Assembly (NCBI RefSeq): GCF_045062745.1 | Contig: NZ_JBJGED010000006.1 | Location: 1 to 64,000 of the forward strand | Direction of reading: 5' to 3' | Origin: Paenibacillus_AA sp045062745 | GTDB lineage: Bacteria; Bacillota; Bacilli; Paenibacillales; NBRC-103111 | Length of the DNA stretch: 64,000 nt | Part shown: positions 35,181-43,400 of the stretch, piece by piece | Layout: the number at the start of each line of letters is the position of its first letter | Position numbering within the stretch: the first letter of the stretch is position 1 | Program-made: the position numbers and the translations under genes | Notes under the pieces: model-generated | What the model saw: the letters and a program-made list of their open reading frames with translations, nothing else | The model's database searches: none | What the model was told of the DNA's origin: nothing

Positions 35181-37616
35181 TCACACCACCGGAAAAATCA
35201 CAGTCGACTTAAGGCCTTCCCGCGCCTGCCAAGCCTCCGCAACCGCCTCGCGCCAAGCCTCGATGTCCTCTTCCACCAGCGAAGCAATAACCAAGCACGG
35301 AGGCAGCTGCTTATCTGCCATCGACGACAATTGTTCCACCGACGTAATCCACACGGTCACCGTGATCCGATGCAGATAAGCGCGCTTCATCAGTTGGTCG
35401 GCCGCCCGGCCGGAGCCGAGCAGCGTAATTTCCCGCATCCCCTGTTCCTCCACTTGCCGGATCAACCCGAACCAGATACTCTCCGAACCGAACGAATCGT
35501 AGTTCTTCAAGGCGTGGTTGTACAAATAATAAGGGCTGCGCAAAGTCAGCGTTCCTTGCGGCCAATTCATGTTCAAGGTGGAAGGGCCGAAGTTGCAAAT
35601 GCGCAGAAACTCGGCTTCTCCACGGCTGAACCAATGGTCCGATATAGGCTGACAGATCGGGATGAATTCGCTCAAGTAGTGGTCCTGGTGGTACAGGCCC
35701 CCGAGCAGCCGCGCCTCGGTCGGCGTCGGCATCGAGATGGCGCGATGGAGCGGCTTGTACCACTCCCGCGAATCGGAGACGCGCTCGGCCAGCCCGGGCT
35801 TGAGGAGACGCAAGGCGTGGTAAGCCTCTTGAAAAGCCAGCACCCCGGCATGGCAGGCGAGCTTCGCCCGCAGCTCCGCGCGGTCCTGCTTTAGCGGAGC
35901 CAACACCGGAACGACGCGTCCACCCGGCTCCTCGGTATAACCGAGCGCCGTCCCGAAGTCGCCCATCATCAGCTCCTCGACGAAGGCCGGACTGCGGCGG
36001 ATCGTGCGGCCCAGCTCCTCATTCTCGCCGCTTCGGTCGAGGTGGCTGCGGATGTCGAGCCCCCGATTCAGCAGCCGCTCCAGCCCGTCGCCTCCGATTG
36101 CCAGCAGATGGATCGGTTGTACCGCACCTCCACGGCCTCCAGCGGCTCCCGCGTCCCCGGCACCGCGAGCACCGCCGACACCGAGGACACCTTCAGCGGC
36201 AAGTACGTGCTCCAGGCGACTCTGCATCGACCCATGGTACCCGATGTCGACGGTCACCAGCTTGCGCGGATCGGGGCACGTCTGCCGGAGATAGTCGGCC
36301 AATAGCCGGCGTTGGCGCCGGATCGACGCCTCCACTTGGGCTCGAATGTCGTCCCTGAGCAAATAACGGCGAAGCCCCTCTAAGAGCCCTCCTCCGGCGG
36401 AGTCCATCCTCGTCTCGCACTCCGACACGGTTAAATGCAGCACGTCCCGGAAAGGCTCGGACATCGCCTCGATATCGAGAATACGGAACAATTCCTTCAC
36501 CGTACAATCCGTATTCAACAATCCGCGCAGCTCCCGTTCCCCGAACCGCTCCAGCGTCGCGAGATACGTCGCCTGGCGGGAGACGTACAACGGCTTGACC
36601 CGGATGGCCAACCCGCGCTGCCGGGCGATCTGCTCCAGCAAGGCCATGAGCAGCACGCCCTCCCGCATAAGCGGATGCACTTCTTCCCGCCCCTCAGCGA
36701 CGCAGACATCGAGTACCCACTCACAGAAGGCCGCTAAAAAAGGTCCCAGAGTGCGCACCCCGGTCTGGTAAAAGAACCGCTCCGACTCCCCTTCCACCTC
36801 GGGCGGAATAGTCGATTCGGAGAGCTTGCACAACGATTGAAGGGACGGCAGCACCGGCCCATGCCGGACTCGATCCCAATGGTAGCCTCGCTCGAACGTA
36901 TCGGGAATGACCCCGTAATGCAGCGCCGGGATGCCGGCTATGGCGGCCCCTTGAACGTCCGAACGCCACTGGTCTCCGATATGGATAACTGCATCTGGCA
37001 CAAGATCAGGGTACTCGGCCAGCAGACAGTGGAATAAGCCGCCCGAGGCTTTGCCGCAATAGCGCTCGCTCGACACGAGCAGCAAGTCTATATGATCCGC
37101 CTCCAGCCCCGCTCCCTGCAATAAGCCCCTGAGCTGATAAGACGACAAGTACATGTCGGACAACAGCGCCACCCGAATGCCTCTAGCTCGGCACCATCGG
37201 ATAAGCGACGCTACGTTAGGATTGAGGTAGAGCACCTCGCGCTCCGCCTCGAGCTCCAACTGCAGCAGCCGCTCCCGATCGCCGATGCGGGCGGGCAGCT
37301 CCTCATAGATCAGCTCCAATGTCACTTCATCGTGGCCGGCGGTACGCAGCTGCCGGTCGCGCGCGCTTCGCTCCGCCTGGATGCGCATGAGCCGGTAGTC
37401 GGCCGGTGTGATGGCGCCAGGCCATATTCCGAGCCGGATGGCAGCTTCGGCAACCATCTCGAACACTTCGGCGGGGTCTGATACCATTCGGAATAACAGT
37501 GTATCGAAGATATCCAGAGACAACAGCTTTTTCGCAGGGAGATCGTGCGCGAGTTGGCGCAAATAACAGTCCTGGTTCCACAAAACCTCGGACGAAGATT
37601 GAAAAGGGGATGGCAT
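35181..37616 (-). CDS. Large HAD-superfamily protein (COG5610-like)
   Basis: 811 residues. The HAD domain occupies about 20-260: motif I LSLDIFDTLLFR, motif II ALLSDMYLS, and motif IV VIHIGDQWRSDV with GKASGG before it. The remaining 550 residues are unassigned; they include a Gly/Ala-rich stretch (GGARGAGDAGAAGGRGG, about 500-520) and a Rossmann-like end (REITLLGSGRAADQLM). Such proteins often occur with surface-polysaccharide genes, but none is adjacent here. ATG 37616 follows GGAGG; the frame to 37712 lacks a site. Confidence 0.75.
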   Translation of the reverse strand: MPSPFQSSSEVLWNQDCYLRQLAHDLPAKKLLSLDIFDTLLFRMVSDPAEVFEMVAEAAIRLGIWPGAITPADYRLMRIQAERSARDRQLRTAGHDEVTLELIYEELPARIGDRERLLQLELEAEREVLYLNPNVASLIRWCRARGIRVALLSDMYLSSYQLRGLLQGAGLEADHIDLLLVSSERYCGKASGGLFHCLLAEYPDLVPDAVIHIGDQWRSDVQGAAIAGIPALHYGVIPDTFERGYHWDRVRHGPVLPSLQSLCKLSESTIPPEVEGESERFFYQTGVRTLGPFLAAFCEWVLDVCVAEGREEVHPLMREGVLLMALLEQIARQRGLAIRVKPLYVSRQATYLATLERFGERELRGLLNTDCTVKELFRILDIEAMSEPFRDVLHLTVSECETRMDSAGGGLLEGLRRYLLRDDIRAQVEASIRRQRRLLADYLRQTCPDPRKLVTVDIGYHGSMQSRLEHVLAAEGVLGVGGARGAGDAGAAGGRGGAVQPIHLLAIGGDGLERLLNRGLDIRSHLDRSGENEELGRTIRRSPAFVEELMMGDFGTALGYTEEPGGRVVPVLAPLKQDRAELRAKLACHAGVLAFQEAYHALRLLKPGLAERVSDSREWYKPLHRAISMPTPTEARLLGGLYHQDHYLSEFIPICQPISDHWFSRGEAEFLRICNFGPSTLNMNWPQGTLTLRSPYYLYNHALKNYDSFGSESIWFGLIRQVEEQGMREITLLGSGRAADQLMKRAYLHRITVTVWITSVEQLSSMADKQLPPCLVIASLVEEDIEAWREAVAEAWQAREGLKSTVIFPVV

Positions 37617-37719
37617 GGGACGACCTCCGAATTTCGCCGCGAAACCAGCGGGTGGATCGCAAGCTTTCTGCGTCCATTTTGACACACGGACGTTCCCCAA
37701 TTCAAGAAGCATAATTCAG

Positions 37720-37748
37720 TTGAAATCGGTATTATACATGTATATGAT
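37720..37748 (+). promoter_or_regulatory. Sigma-A promoter of the secreted glycan-binding protein
   Basis: TTGAAA (37720-37725), a 17-base spacer and TATGAT (37743-37748) make a strong promoter. The start would be near 37755, leaving a leader of about 185 bases that has no gene but contains self-complementary segments (GCCCCGCCGGGGC at about 37885). No known riboswitch class was recognised in it. Confidence 0.7.
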
Positions 37749-37940
37749 GAAGGTGAATCCATAAAAAGGAAGGTGATTCCTCTACACCACTCACCGAGAA
37801 GGAGTGTCACGGAGCAGACGTTCTACCTACTTTTCAGGGAAGGAGGCTCATCTTCGCGAGCGAGTCAGACACGATATCGATGATTGCCCCGCCGGGGCCG
37901 ATTCAGCCCAACTAATCCACCTTAAGGGAGGAAATTTGGA

Positions 37941-39983
37941 ATGATGAAATCACGTGTCAAGCGCCTTAACCGTCGGATCCTGCAAGCTTGTGTGGCCGCG
38001 ACCCTTTTGTTCAGCCTCGTCACGCCTGCCGCCGCTTCGAACAACCTCTGGTATGACAAATATCTCGCGCTGGAAGCCAATATCGGCGACGACCTCTACA
38101 CCAGCACCGAGGGCAGCAATCTGGCCTGGGGCGAGAGCTACATTCTGAACAGCTATTTGGACTTGTACACCCTCACCAAAGACACCGCATGGCTCAATAA
38201 ATTCACCACCCACGCCGACACAATCGTAGGGAACGCCGACGACATCGACAATGACGGCTACTTGGGCTGGAGCACCTCCACATACTCTCCCGTCGAAGAC
38301 GACAACTGGGATTTCGAGACCGCCGATGCCGGCGACAGCACCCTCCCGGCCAACTGGATCCGGTTCCAATCCACCAGCGCGACCGCCTTGCGCACGACCG
38401 ACCATCCCACAGGAGGCGGCAGCTACGGCGTCAAAATCCTCACCGAATCGACCGGCACGAAATGGCAAAGCCTCTACCAGCCATTGAACACGTATGACCC
38501 GGATACGGTCTATGTGCTGCGCATGTATGCCAAGACGAACGGCTCCGCCGCCAAAGGCCGCGCCTACATCCGCGACAAAACGACCGGGACCGTCATCGCT
38601 TCGATCAATTTCGAAAATACGGCCTGGGAGTACAAAACGCTAGAATTCCGGACGCCGGCCGCTGCTGGGCATATCCTGGAAGTATGGCTTGGACATCAGA
38701 CTTATACTGTCCCTAACGGGGCCGCGTACTACGACAATGTGAAGGTCAGCGCCAAGGTGCCCTACATGGTGCACGACGGCATGGTCGGAACGCCGATCGC
38801 CAAGTTCGTCCGACTGGTCAACCAAACTCCTGCGCTCTCCGCCTACTCGACTGCCGCGGCATCCTACCGCACCTTCCTGGAGAACAACATCGTCCCCCGT
38901 TGGGAAAGCAGCTCCTACATCGGCAATACATGGACGTCCATTTCCAGCACGACCGGGATGTATAAGCAATCCGCTAACTTCGACGCCTTCTCTCATGGCT
39001 CTACCTGGACGTATCTCCCCTACAACCAAGCGCTCGCCTACGTCAACATGCTGATTGTGCTTTATGACGTTAACGGCAGCGCCACCTACTTGGATCGGGC
39101 TAAGAAGGTCGCCCAATATTTCAAGAACAGCATGGTGGCGAACGGCACCGCCTATTCTTGGAATTATGCCTACTATTCGAGCGGGAAGGAAGATACTTCT
39201 CATGCAAACCTCGACATCAGCTTCGCTCTGGAAATGTACCGGCATGGGCTCATCTTCACCGGCGCCGATATGGATAAGATTACAGATGCGTTGACCCTGC
39301 ATATGTGGAACGGATCGCTGACCGCCCCGCTCGTCACGAAGTATGTAGATGGCAGCGGCGACAACTCGTTCACGAAGTACATGTCCGTCTGGACCGAGCT
39401 CGCGCAATTCGATAAGCGCGTATTCACGATTTCGTCCGAGCAGTTCCGCTCCTATACCCCCGTCTCTTCCGTAGAGCTGCTGAACTTGTCCAATATAATG
39501 AAATGGGATCGCGCGAAAATCGTAAATCAAGGCTTCGAGCTCGTGTTCACCGGGGACGCCACCCAGCCCGCCCAGTGGAATCGCGTCAACTCGACCTCCG
39601 CGACCGCTTACCTCGACAGCGCGAACAAGTACGAGGGAACCTACGGCGCGACGATCAAGGCGAACGGGACGACCGAGCAAATTCTGAACCAGACTTGGGA
39701 AGGCTGGCTGCCCTCCACCTCCTACACCCTTACGTTCATGGGCAAAACGGACGGTACGGGTGCGGGCGGCAAAGTGTACGTCAAGAACGAAACGACCGGT
39801 ACGGTCGTCGCTTCCCTCTCCTTCTCGGATACGGCCTGGACGAGTAAATCGCTCACGTTCACGACGCCGGCCACCGGGACCAACGTGCTGCGGACTTATA
39901 TCACCAACGACAATGTAACGGTAACAAACGGCAAAGCTTATTTCGACAATATCAAGATGAAGGCGACAGCCGACGCTTGGTAA
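37941..39983 (+). CDS. Secreted helical-domain protein with two carbohydrate-binding-like modules
   Basis: 680 residues. Signal peptide 1-33 (ends TPAAAS). A helical domain begins (LAWGESYILNSYLDLYTLTKDTAW), is interrupted at about 122-272 by a beta-sandwich module, and resumes to about 510 with (alpha/alpha)-barrel-like repeats (LPYNQALAYVNMLIVLYDVNG, SHANLDISFALEMYRHG). A second copy of the module is at 529-680; both share STSATA and a TTGTV-AS block. The fold suggests a polysaccharide lyase or glycoside hydrolase, but the catalytic residues are not certain. GGGAGG precedes the paired ATGs. It stands alone between its promoter and terminator. Confidence 0.75.
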   Translation: MMKSRVKRLNRRILQACVAATLLFSLVTPAAASNNLWYDKYLALEANIGDDLYTSTEGSNLAWGESYILNSYLDLYTLTKDTAWLNKFTTHADTIVGNADDIDNDGYLGWSTSTYSPVEDDNWDFETADAGDSTLPANWIRFQSTSATALRTTDHPTGGGSYGVKILTESTGTKWQSLYQPLNTYDPDTVYVLRMYAKTNGSAAKGRAYIRDKTTGTVIASINFENTAWEYKTLEFRTPAAAGHILEVWLGHQTYTVPNGAAYYDNVKVSAKVPYMVHDGMVGTPIAKFVRLVNQTPALSAYSTAAASYRTFLENNIVPRWESSSYIGNTWTSISSTTGMYKQSANFDAFSHGSTWTYLPYNQALAYVNMLIVLYDVNGSATYLDRAKKVAQYFKNSMVANGTAYSWNYAYYSSGKEDTSHANLDISFALEMYRHGLIFTGADMDKITDALTLHMWNGSLTAPLVTKYVDGSGDNSFTKYMSVWTELAQFDKRVFTISSEQFRSYTPVSSVELLNLSNIMKWDRAKIVNQGFELVFTGDATQPAQWNRVNSTSATAYLDSANKYEGTYGATIKANGTTEQILNQTWEGWLPSTSYTLTFMGKTDGTGAGGKVYVKNETTGTVVASLSFSDTAWTSKSLTFTTPATGTNVLRTYITNDNVTVTNGKAYFDNIKMKATADAW

Positions 39984-40001
39984 GGAATGAGTAAAGCGGA
40001 A

Positions 40002-40029
40002 GGGCAGCGGAGCGATCTGCTGCTCTTTT
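40002..40029 (+). terminator. Terminator after the secreted protein gene
   Basis: GGGCAGC (40002-40008) pairs with GCTGCTC (40019-40025, one wobble), then TTTT. Confidence 0.75.
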
Positions 40030-40149
40030 GCGTTAGCTTCTAAGTATATAGACATTTCCTATTGCGCTTATAACGTTCATATATTTCATCTATATGTTTA
40101 CTCACGCTACAATGGAACAGAACACATATGGTCCCCGGGAGGTAGAACG

Positions 40150-40650
40150 ATGCGAGCCACCAAACACATCCTATCTGTAGGCGGCGTCCTGTTCCAGGAG
40201 AATACCGTCTTGCTGGTTCAAGTGCAATACGGTCCGAACAAAGGCCGCTGGATGCTGCCGGGCGGACTCGTCGAAGAAGGAGAATCGATCGAAGCCGCAG
40301 TCGTGCGCGAAGTCCACGAGGAGACGGGTTTGACGACACGACCGGATGGCATTATCGGGTTGAGAAGCGGCGTGACGTTAAGCGGAGAGACCACGATCTA
40401 CGTCGCCTTCCGTCTGGCGGATCCGTCAGGCATCCTTCAACCGGCCGATCCGGGCGAGATCGCCCAAGCCTCCTTCCTGCCGATTCCTGCCGTACTGGCG
40501 GAGCCCAGGGTGGTCGACTTGACCAAAGCTTTCGTCCGCAGCGCTCTATCGCCCGACCATGGCCTTTGCCGCGAGGCGGATCCAATCCAAACCGGGCACT
40601 CCTACCGCTGCTACGCGGTCTATAGGACCGAGGCCGCTTACAAGGACTGA
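40150..40650 (+). CDS. Nudix hydrolase
   Basis: 166 residues. Nudix box G-x5-E-x7-REVHEETGL at about 38-60, preceded by RWMLPGGLVEEGES. GGGAGGT precedes ATG 40150. The C-terminal part (DHGLCREADPIQTGHSYRCYAVYR) is unremarkable. The substrate is unknown. It is the last host gene before the tRNA and prophage. Confidence 0.9.
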   Translation: MRATKHILSVGGVLFQENTVLLVQVQYGPNKGRWMLPGGLVEEGESIEAAVVREVHEETGLTTRPDGIIGLRSGVTLSGETTIYVAFRLADPSGILQPADPGEIAQASFLPIPAVLAEPRVVDLTKAFVRSALSPDHGLCREADPIQTGHSYRCYAVYRTEAAYKD

Positions 40651-40671
40651 CATCGTTACCGGATTTTTTGT

Positions 40672-40699
40672 TTGACAGACGTCGAAAAATGAGTATGAT
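40672..40699 (+). promoter_or_regulatory. Promoter of the tRNA-Thr transcript
   Basis: TTGACA (40672-40677), a 16-base spacer and TATGAT (40694-40699). It points at the tRNA gene 80 bases downstream, which ends in its own terminator. Confidence 0.8.
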
Positions 40700-40720
40700 A
40701 GTAAAAGTACGCCTCAACAT

Positions 40721-40775
40721 GTACAAGCTGATGTAGCTCAGAGGCAGCCCTTGTAGTATAGTACCGACATGCTTT
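40721..40775 (+). other. Truncated tRNA-like sequence
   Basis: GCTGATG-TA-GCTCAGAGGCAG looks like the acceptor strand and D arm of a tRNA, but no matching T arm or acceptor partner follows. It lies in the leader of the real tRNA transcript. It may be a decayed tRNA or a chance match. Confidence 0.4.
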
Positions 40776-40780
40776 TACTT

Positions 40781-40851
40781 GCCCGGTTAGTTAAACGGTA
40801 TAATAGATCACTCGTAATGATCAGTTGGCAGTTCGATTCTGCCACCGGGCA
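40781..40851 (+). tRNA. tRNA-Thr (anticodon CGT)
   Basis: A complete cloverleaf can be drawn: acceptor GCCCGGT/ACCGGGC, D stem GTTA/TAAT, anticodon stem GATCA/TGATC with loop CTCGTAA, T stem GGCAG/CTGCC with loop TTCGATT, and discriminator A. The anticodon CGT reads ACG (Thr). No CCA is encoded. Its 3' end points into the prophage, the usual place for phage integration, so attL is likely within its 3' half. Confidence 0.92.
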
Positions 40852-40855
40852 TAAG

Positions 40856-40891
40856 GAGGCGGCCAAGCTTTTTTGTTGGTCGTCTCTTTTT
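40856..40891 (+). terminator. Terminator after tRNA-Thr
   Basis: GAGGCGGCCAA (40856-40866) pairs with TTGGTCGTCTC (40876-40886, two wobbles), then five T residues. Confidence 0.8.
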
Positions 40892-40900
40892 ATGTCAAAA

Positions 40901-40939
40901 AAAGACGTTCCAGGGATTAGTTCCTCAGTGAACGTCTTT
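40901..40939. terminator. Bidirectional terminator at the prophage left end
   Basis: AAAGACGTTC (40901-40910) and GAACGTCTTT (40930-40939) are perfect arms, with an A tract on the left and TTTT on the right, so it can stop transcription both ways. It ends the YolD operon on the minus strand. Confidence 0.85.
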
Positions 40940-40967
40940 TGGTTAAATTCACAAGCGCTTGGGAATT

Positions 40968-41321
40968 TTAATCCCATGGAGCCTTATTTGCAACGGTTGC
41001 TCCAAGAATATCCGAAAACGAAATCCATTCGATGTCATTGTCGATATCTATCTTGAGGGCACGCTGCTGTTGGCTATAGCTGCATGGTACCCCGGTGATT
41101 TCACGGTTCTTATACTGGTCAAACACGGTTAATGTGATCTCGGTCTTCTCCCGCAAGGCAGTTGTTATCTCCTGGAGAATACGATCCTGCTCCTGCATAT
41201 CCAGTGTTGGCTTCTTCTGTCTTTCACCCACTTTAGCTTGTAGGAGTGATTGTTCTTTATGCTGCGGCAACATCATCCGACTCGACTCCCATAGTCCGTT
41301 GTGTTCAAGCTTCTTACCCAT
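40968..41321 (-). CDS. YolD-like protein
   Basis: 117 residues. The pattern MMLPQHKEQSLLQ near the start, then ITLTVFDQYKNREITGV and WISFSDILG, matches the YolD family. In Bacillus, yolD and yqjX are the upstream partners of Y-family DNA polymerases UvrX and YqjW in LexA-controlled pairs; no such polymerase gene is here. ATG 41321 follows GGGGGG at good spacing. It is the last gene of a three-gene operon behind LexA boxes. Confidence 0.82.
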   Translation of the reverse strand: MGKKLEHNGLWESSRMMLPQHKEQSLLQAKVGERQKKPTLDMQEQDRILQEITTALREKTEITLTVFDQYKNREITGVPCSYSQQQRALKIDIDNDIEWISFSDILGATVANKAPWD

Positions 41322-41339
41322 CTGCATCCCCCCAGTTGA

Positions 41340-41603
41340 TTAGTCCACCGGATTGTCCACTTGCCAGATATCCAAGAATGGGACCTTTGTTACTTGGCCA
41401 TACCTGGTGATGTGAATCGTTTTGGTTCGCGGGTCCATTTCCGTTATCAGTCCACGAACCTGTTCAGTTCTTCCCCATACGGTTAGCACCACCTCGGAGT
41501 TTTCGTTTTTGGCTTCTGAAAGTCTTTCCCCAAGAGACTCCAGTTCAAATTCATCACGTGTCGGCCTTTTAGGTACTGCATTTTTACCGGTATTTTTCGC
41601 CAT
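41340..41603 (-). CDS. YolD-like protein (second, shorter copy)
   Basis: 87 residues. RPTRDEFELESLGERL, then VVLTVWGRTEQVRGLITEMD and VPFLDIWQVD, follow the YolD pattern. It lies 18 bases before the other YolD-like gene, so the two form a tandem pair. It lacks the usual LPEH-type N-terminal motif of its neighbour. Confidence 0.75.
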   Translation of the reverse strand: MAKNTGKNAVPKRPTRDEFELESLGERLSEAKNENSEVVLTVWGRTEQVRGLITEMDPRTKTIHITRYGQVTKVPFLDIWQVDNPVD

Positions 41604-41628
41604 TTAATCTGCCTCCAAAGAATCCGAT

Positions 41629-41823
41629 TTATGTTTTCAAAACACGCAATTCGCCTGGCCGGACCTCGATGGCTCCCACTTCGATCAACAGCTTAATGCT
41701 CTCACGGATCTGCGCTTCCGTTCTCCCTGTCATCCGGCATATCCGTGGGAAGTCGGGCGGTGCCCATGCTGACTGATTGAGGTTCCAAAGGATTCGGGCA
41801 AGTTTCCGTTCCGAATCGTTCAC
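41629..41823 (-). CDS. Small winged-helix-like protein
   Basis: 64 residues. The order of helices (RKLARILWNLNQ, FPRICRMTGRTEAQIRESIKLL) and the closing strand pair (IEVRPGELRVL) suggest a winged helix for DNA binding. GTG 41823 follows GGAGG by nine bases. It is the first gene after the LexA-type promoter and may regulate the YolD genes that follow. Confidence 0.65.
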   Translation of the reverse strand: MNDSERKLARILWNLNQSAWAPPDFPRICRMTGRTEAQIRESIKLLIEVGAIEVRPGELRVLKT

Positions 41824-41852
41824 ACCATTGCACCTCCTGTCGATAAATAATA

Positions 41853-41897
41853 CGAACATGTATTCTTATTATACTCAGAACACTTGTTCCTATACAA
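41853..41897 (-). promoter_or_regulatory. LexA-type SOS promoter of the YolD operon
   Basis: The minus-strand -35 TTGTAT (41897-41892) and -10 TATAAT (41873-41868) are 18 bases apart. AGAACACTTGTTCC (41877-41890) fits the Bacillus LexA box GAAC-N4-GTTC and lies in the spacer; CGAACATGTATTCT (41853-41866) is a second, weaker box just downstream of the -10. Binding at both would block transcription until DNA damage. Confidence 0.75.
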
Positions 41898-41900
41898 CAG

Positions 41901-41941
41901 AAAAAACCTGCCAACCACAATTGCTTTGCGGTCGACAGGTT
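41901..41941 (-). terminator. Terminator after the lysis genes
   Basis: On the minus strand AACCTG pairs with CAGGTT, with extra pairing inside, and six T residues follow. It separates the late operon from the SOS-type YolD operon. Confidence 0.8.
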
Positions 41942-41960
41942 GTTAAAGTGAAAATTGGTT

Positions 41961-42701
41961 TTATGATGTTGATCTATTAACAAGGATCACGTTGTTCGCA
42001 ACATCGAGCTCTGATCGTGTCAGTGTACCATTGTATGCTTTCTCCACAAAACGATAGTCACCAAGTAATCCGCATTGGTAGGCTTTCGAAAGAGAGGCAG
42101 CGAGCGCTCCCCATTGTTCGGTTGTAAGATTCACGGTTTCTTCCTCCTGATCTGTTGTATTGTCTACAGCCTTCTTGAAACTTTCCCAAGCTCCGGGTGC
42201 AACATCGTCCAGCCAGGGCAATGGGCACCTTTTCCCTGTCACATCAAAATGACGTAGATAATCACACGTTTTCAATCCCCATTCGGCACTCAACCACTTT
42301 CCAAATTCGACCGCATTGCGAACAGTCTCGGGGTGAAATGATCCATCCTCTTCGATACAAAGCTCAATGCCTATGGAATAGGGGTTTGCTTGGCTGGCGT
42401 GCCATGACTCTTCGTCTAGTGGGATGATTACGAGTATTTTCGTCTTGTCGATAAAAACGTTTGCCGAGGCATACCGAAGTCGCTGATCACGCTCTTGCTT
42501 CGTGATCTCACCCGCTGAATAGGCCCGTTCTGTTTCAGCATTCATTCCAGGCAACGTAAAGCCAAAGTAGGTATAATGGCCATCTGCTGATGCACCGGGG
42601 TTTCCTGTATAGTGCCACACGGAATATCGGGTAAATGATCTTACCTTTCCCGGCCTCGTATATGGATTAACGGGAATGAACCTGTACTCGATGTCAATCA
42701 T
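41961..42701 (-). CDS. Phage endolysin: N-acetylmuramoyl-L-alanine amidase
   Basis: 246 residues. Amidase_2 zinc ligands: His in VWHYTG (about 30) and His in LRHFDVTGKRCPLPW (about 147), with Glu in GIELC. It cleaves the amide bond between muramic acid and peptide for host lysis. The tail after about 180 (EEETVNLTTEQWGALAAS) is probably a wall-binding extension. It is just downstream of the holin gene and overlaps it by four bases. Confidence 0.92.
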   Translation of the reverse strand: MIDIEYRFIPVNPYTRPGKVRSFTRYSVWHYTGNPGASADGHYTYFGFTLPGMNAETERAYSAGEITKQERDQRLRYASANVFIDKTKILVIIPLDEESWHASQANPYSIGIELCIEEDGSFHPETVRNAVEFGKWLSAEWGLKTCDYLRHFDVTGKRCPLPWLDDVAPGAWESFKKAVDNTTDQEEETVNLTTEQWGALAASLSKAYQCGLLGDYRFVEKAYNGTLTRSELDVANNVILVNRSTS

Positions 42702-42928
42702 TTCGGATCACTGTCCCGTTTTTTGACGTACTGGTAAGCCCCACTCGCCGTTAGCCCGATCAAGCAGATCGTCAGCAACTTGTCCTGGACGGCATCCGGA
42801 ATCAAAACAAAGACCGCGCTCAGGAGTAGCGCGGCCACATGGTTATGTTTAGGATCAACGTTGTAGGCTTTTAACACCCCGACAAGTGCGGCCACGACAG
42901 CAGCCAATTGCAGGATTTCATTTGTCAT
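42698..42928 (-). CDS. Phage holin
   Basis: 76 residues with two hydrophobic helices (ILQLAAVVAALVGVLKAY and VAALLLSAVFVLIP, then a third LLTICLIGLTASGAYQYV) and a charged KKRDSD tail. It lies between XhlA- and amidase-type genes, which fixes its role: membrane holes that release the endolysin. The ATG overlaps the stop of the XhlA-like gene (ATGA). Confidence 0.85.
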   Translation of the reverse strand: MTNEILQLAAVVAALVGVLKAYNVDPKHNHVAALLLSAVFVLIPDAVQDKLLTICLIGLTASGAYQYVKKRDSDPK

Positions 42929-43218
42929 TGTCCCACGACCTTCCATAGTAGATTAATCGCGCCGACGATCATCGCGGCGATCACCGTTCGCCATAGCCAA
43001 GTGATGTCCCCCCGGATCTCGTCAATCCGGTGATGGGCTGACCGGGAGCGATGGTCTGCTTCCTTGGCGATATCGTCGGACTTGTCCCACTTTTCAACAA
43101 GACGGTTCACGTTGGCCGTCAACTCGTTTGTAGCCCGAGCATTTGCCTCATGGAGCGCTTCTAATCGACCGAGGCGGACTGCTATCTCATTTAGCGCTTT
43201 TACTTCTGAATCGCTCAT
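42925..43218 (-). CDS. XhlA-like lysis protein
   Basis: 97 residues: a long coiled coil (about 5-70) and one C-terminal membrane helix (WRTVIAAMIVGAINLLW). This is the layout of haemolysin XhlA of PBSX, which works with holin and amidase. It is translationally coupled to the holin gene. Confidence 0.82.
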   Translation of the reverse strand: MSDSEVKALNEIAVRLGRLEALHEANARATNELTANVNRLVEKWDKSDDIAKEADHRSRSAHHRIDEIRGDITWLWRTVIAAMIVGAINLLWKVVGQ

Positions 43219-43252
43219 TTAGACACCATCCTTTTTAAAATAACGTCTCACA

Positions 43253-43384
43253 TTAGGATTGCTGTGGTGTCGCGAGGATCGTGGTAGCCTCGACTTGCGT
43301 GATGAATCCCTTTGTGACATAGGACTGAACCTTAGTCTCATTGATACGTTGCAATACCCACATAACTAGCACGAACTCATACAT
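43253..43384 (-). CDS. XkdX-like small phage protein
   Basis: 43 residues (MYEFVLVMWVLQ ... YVTKGFITQVEATTIL), matching the XkdX family found after XkdW in PBSX-type phages; its role is unknown. ATG 43384 follows GGGGGGAG at seven bases. It is too short for most gene finders. Confidence 0.82.
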   Translation of the reverse strand: MYEFVLVMWVLQRINETKVQSYVTKGFITQVEATTILATPQQS

Positions 43385-43400
43385 GCAGCCACTCCCCCCC

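Noticed and set aside
38640..40055. 471-codon minus-strand frame opposite the secreted protein
   Set aside because: Shadow of a confident gene with signal peptide, promoter and terminator.
40738..40977. 79-codon minus-strand frame
   Set aside because: It covers the tRNA-Thr gene and two terminators, so it cannot be a gene.
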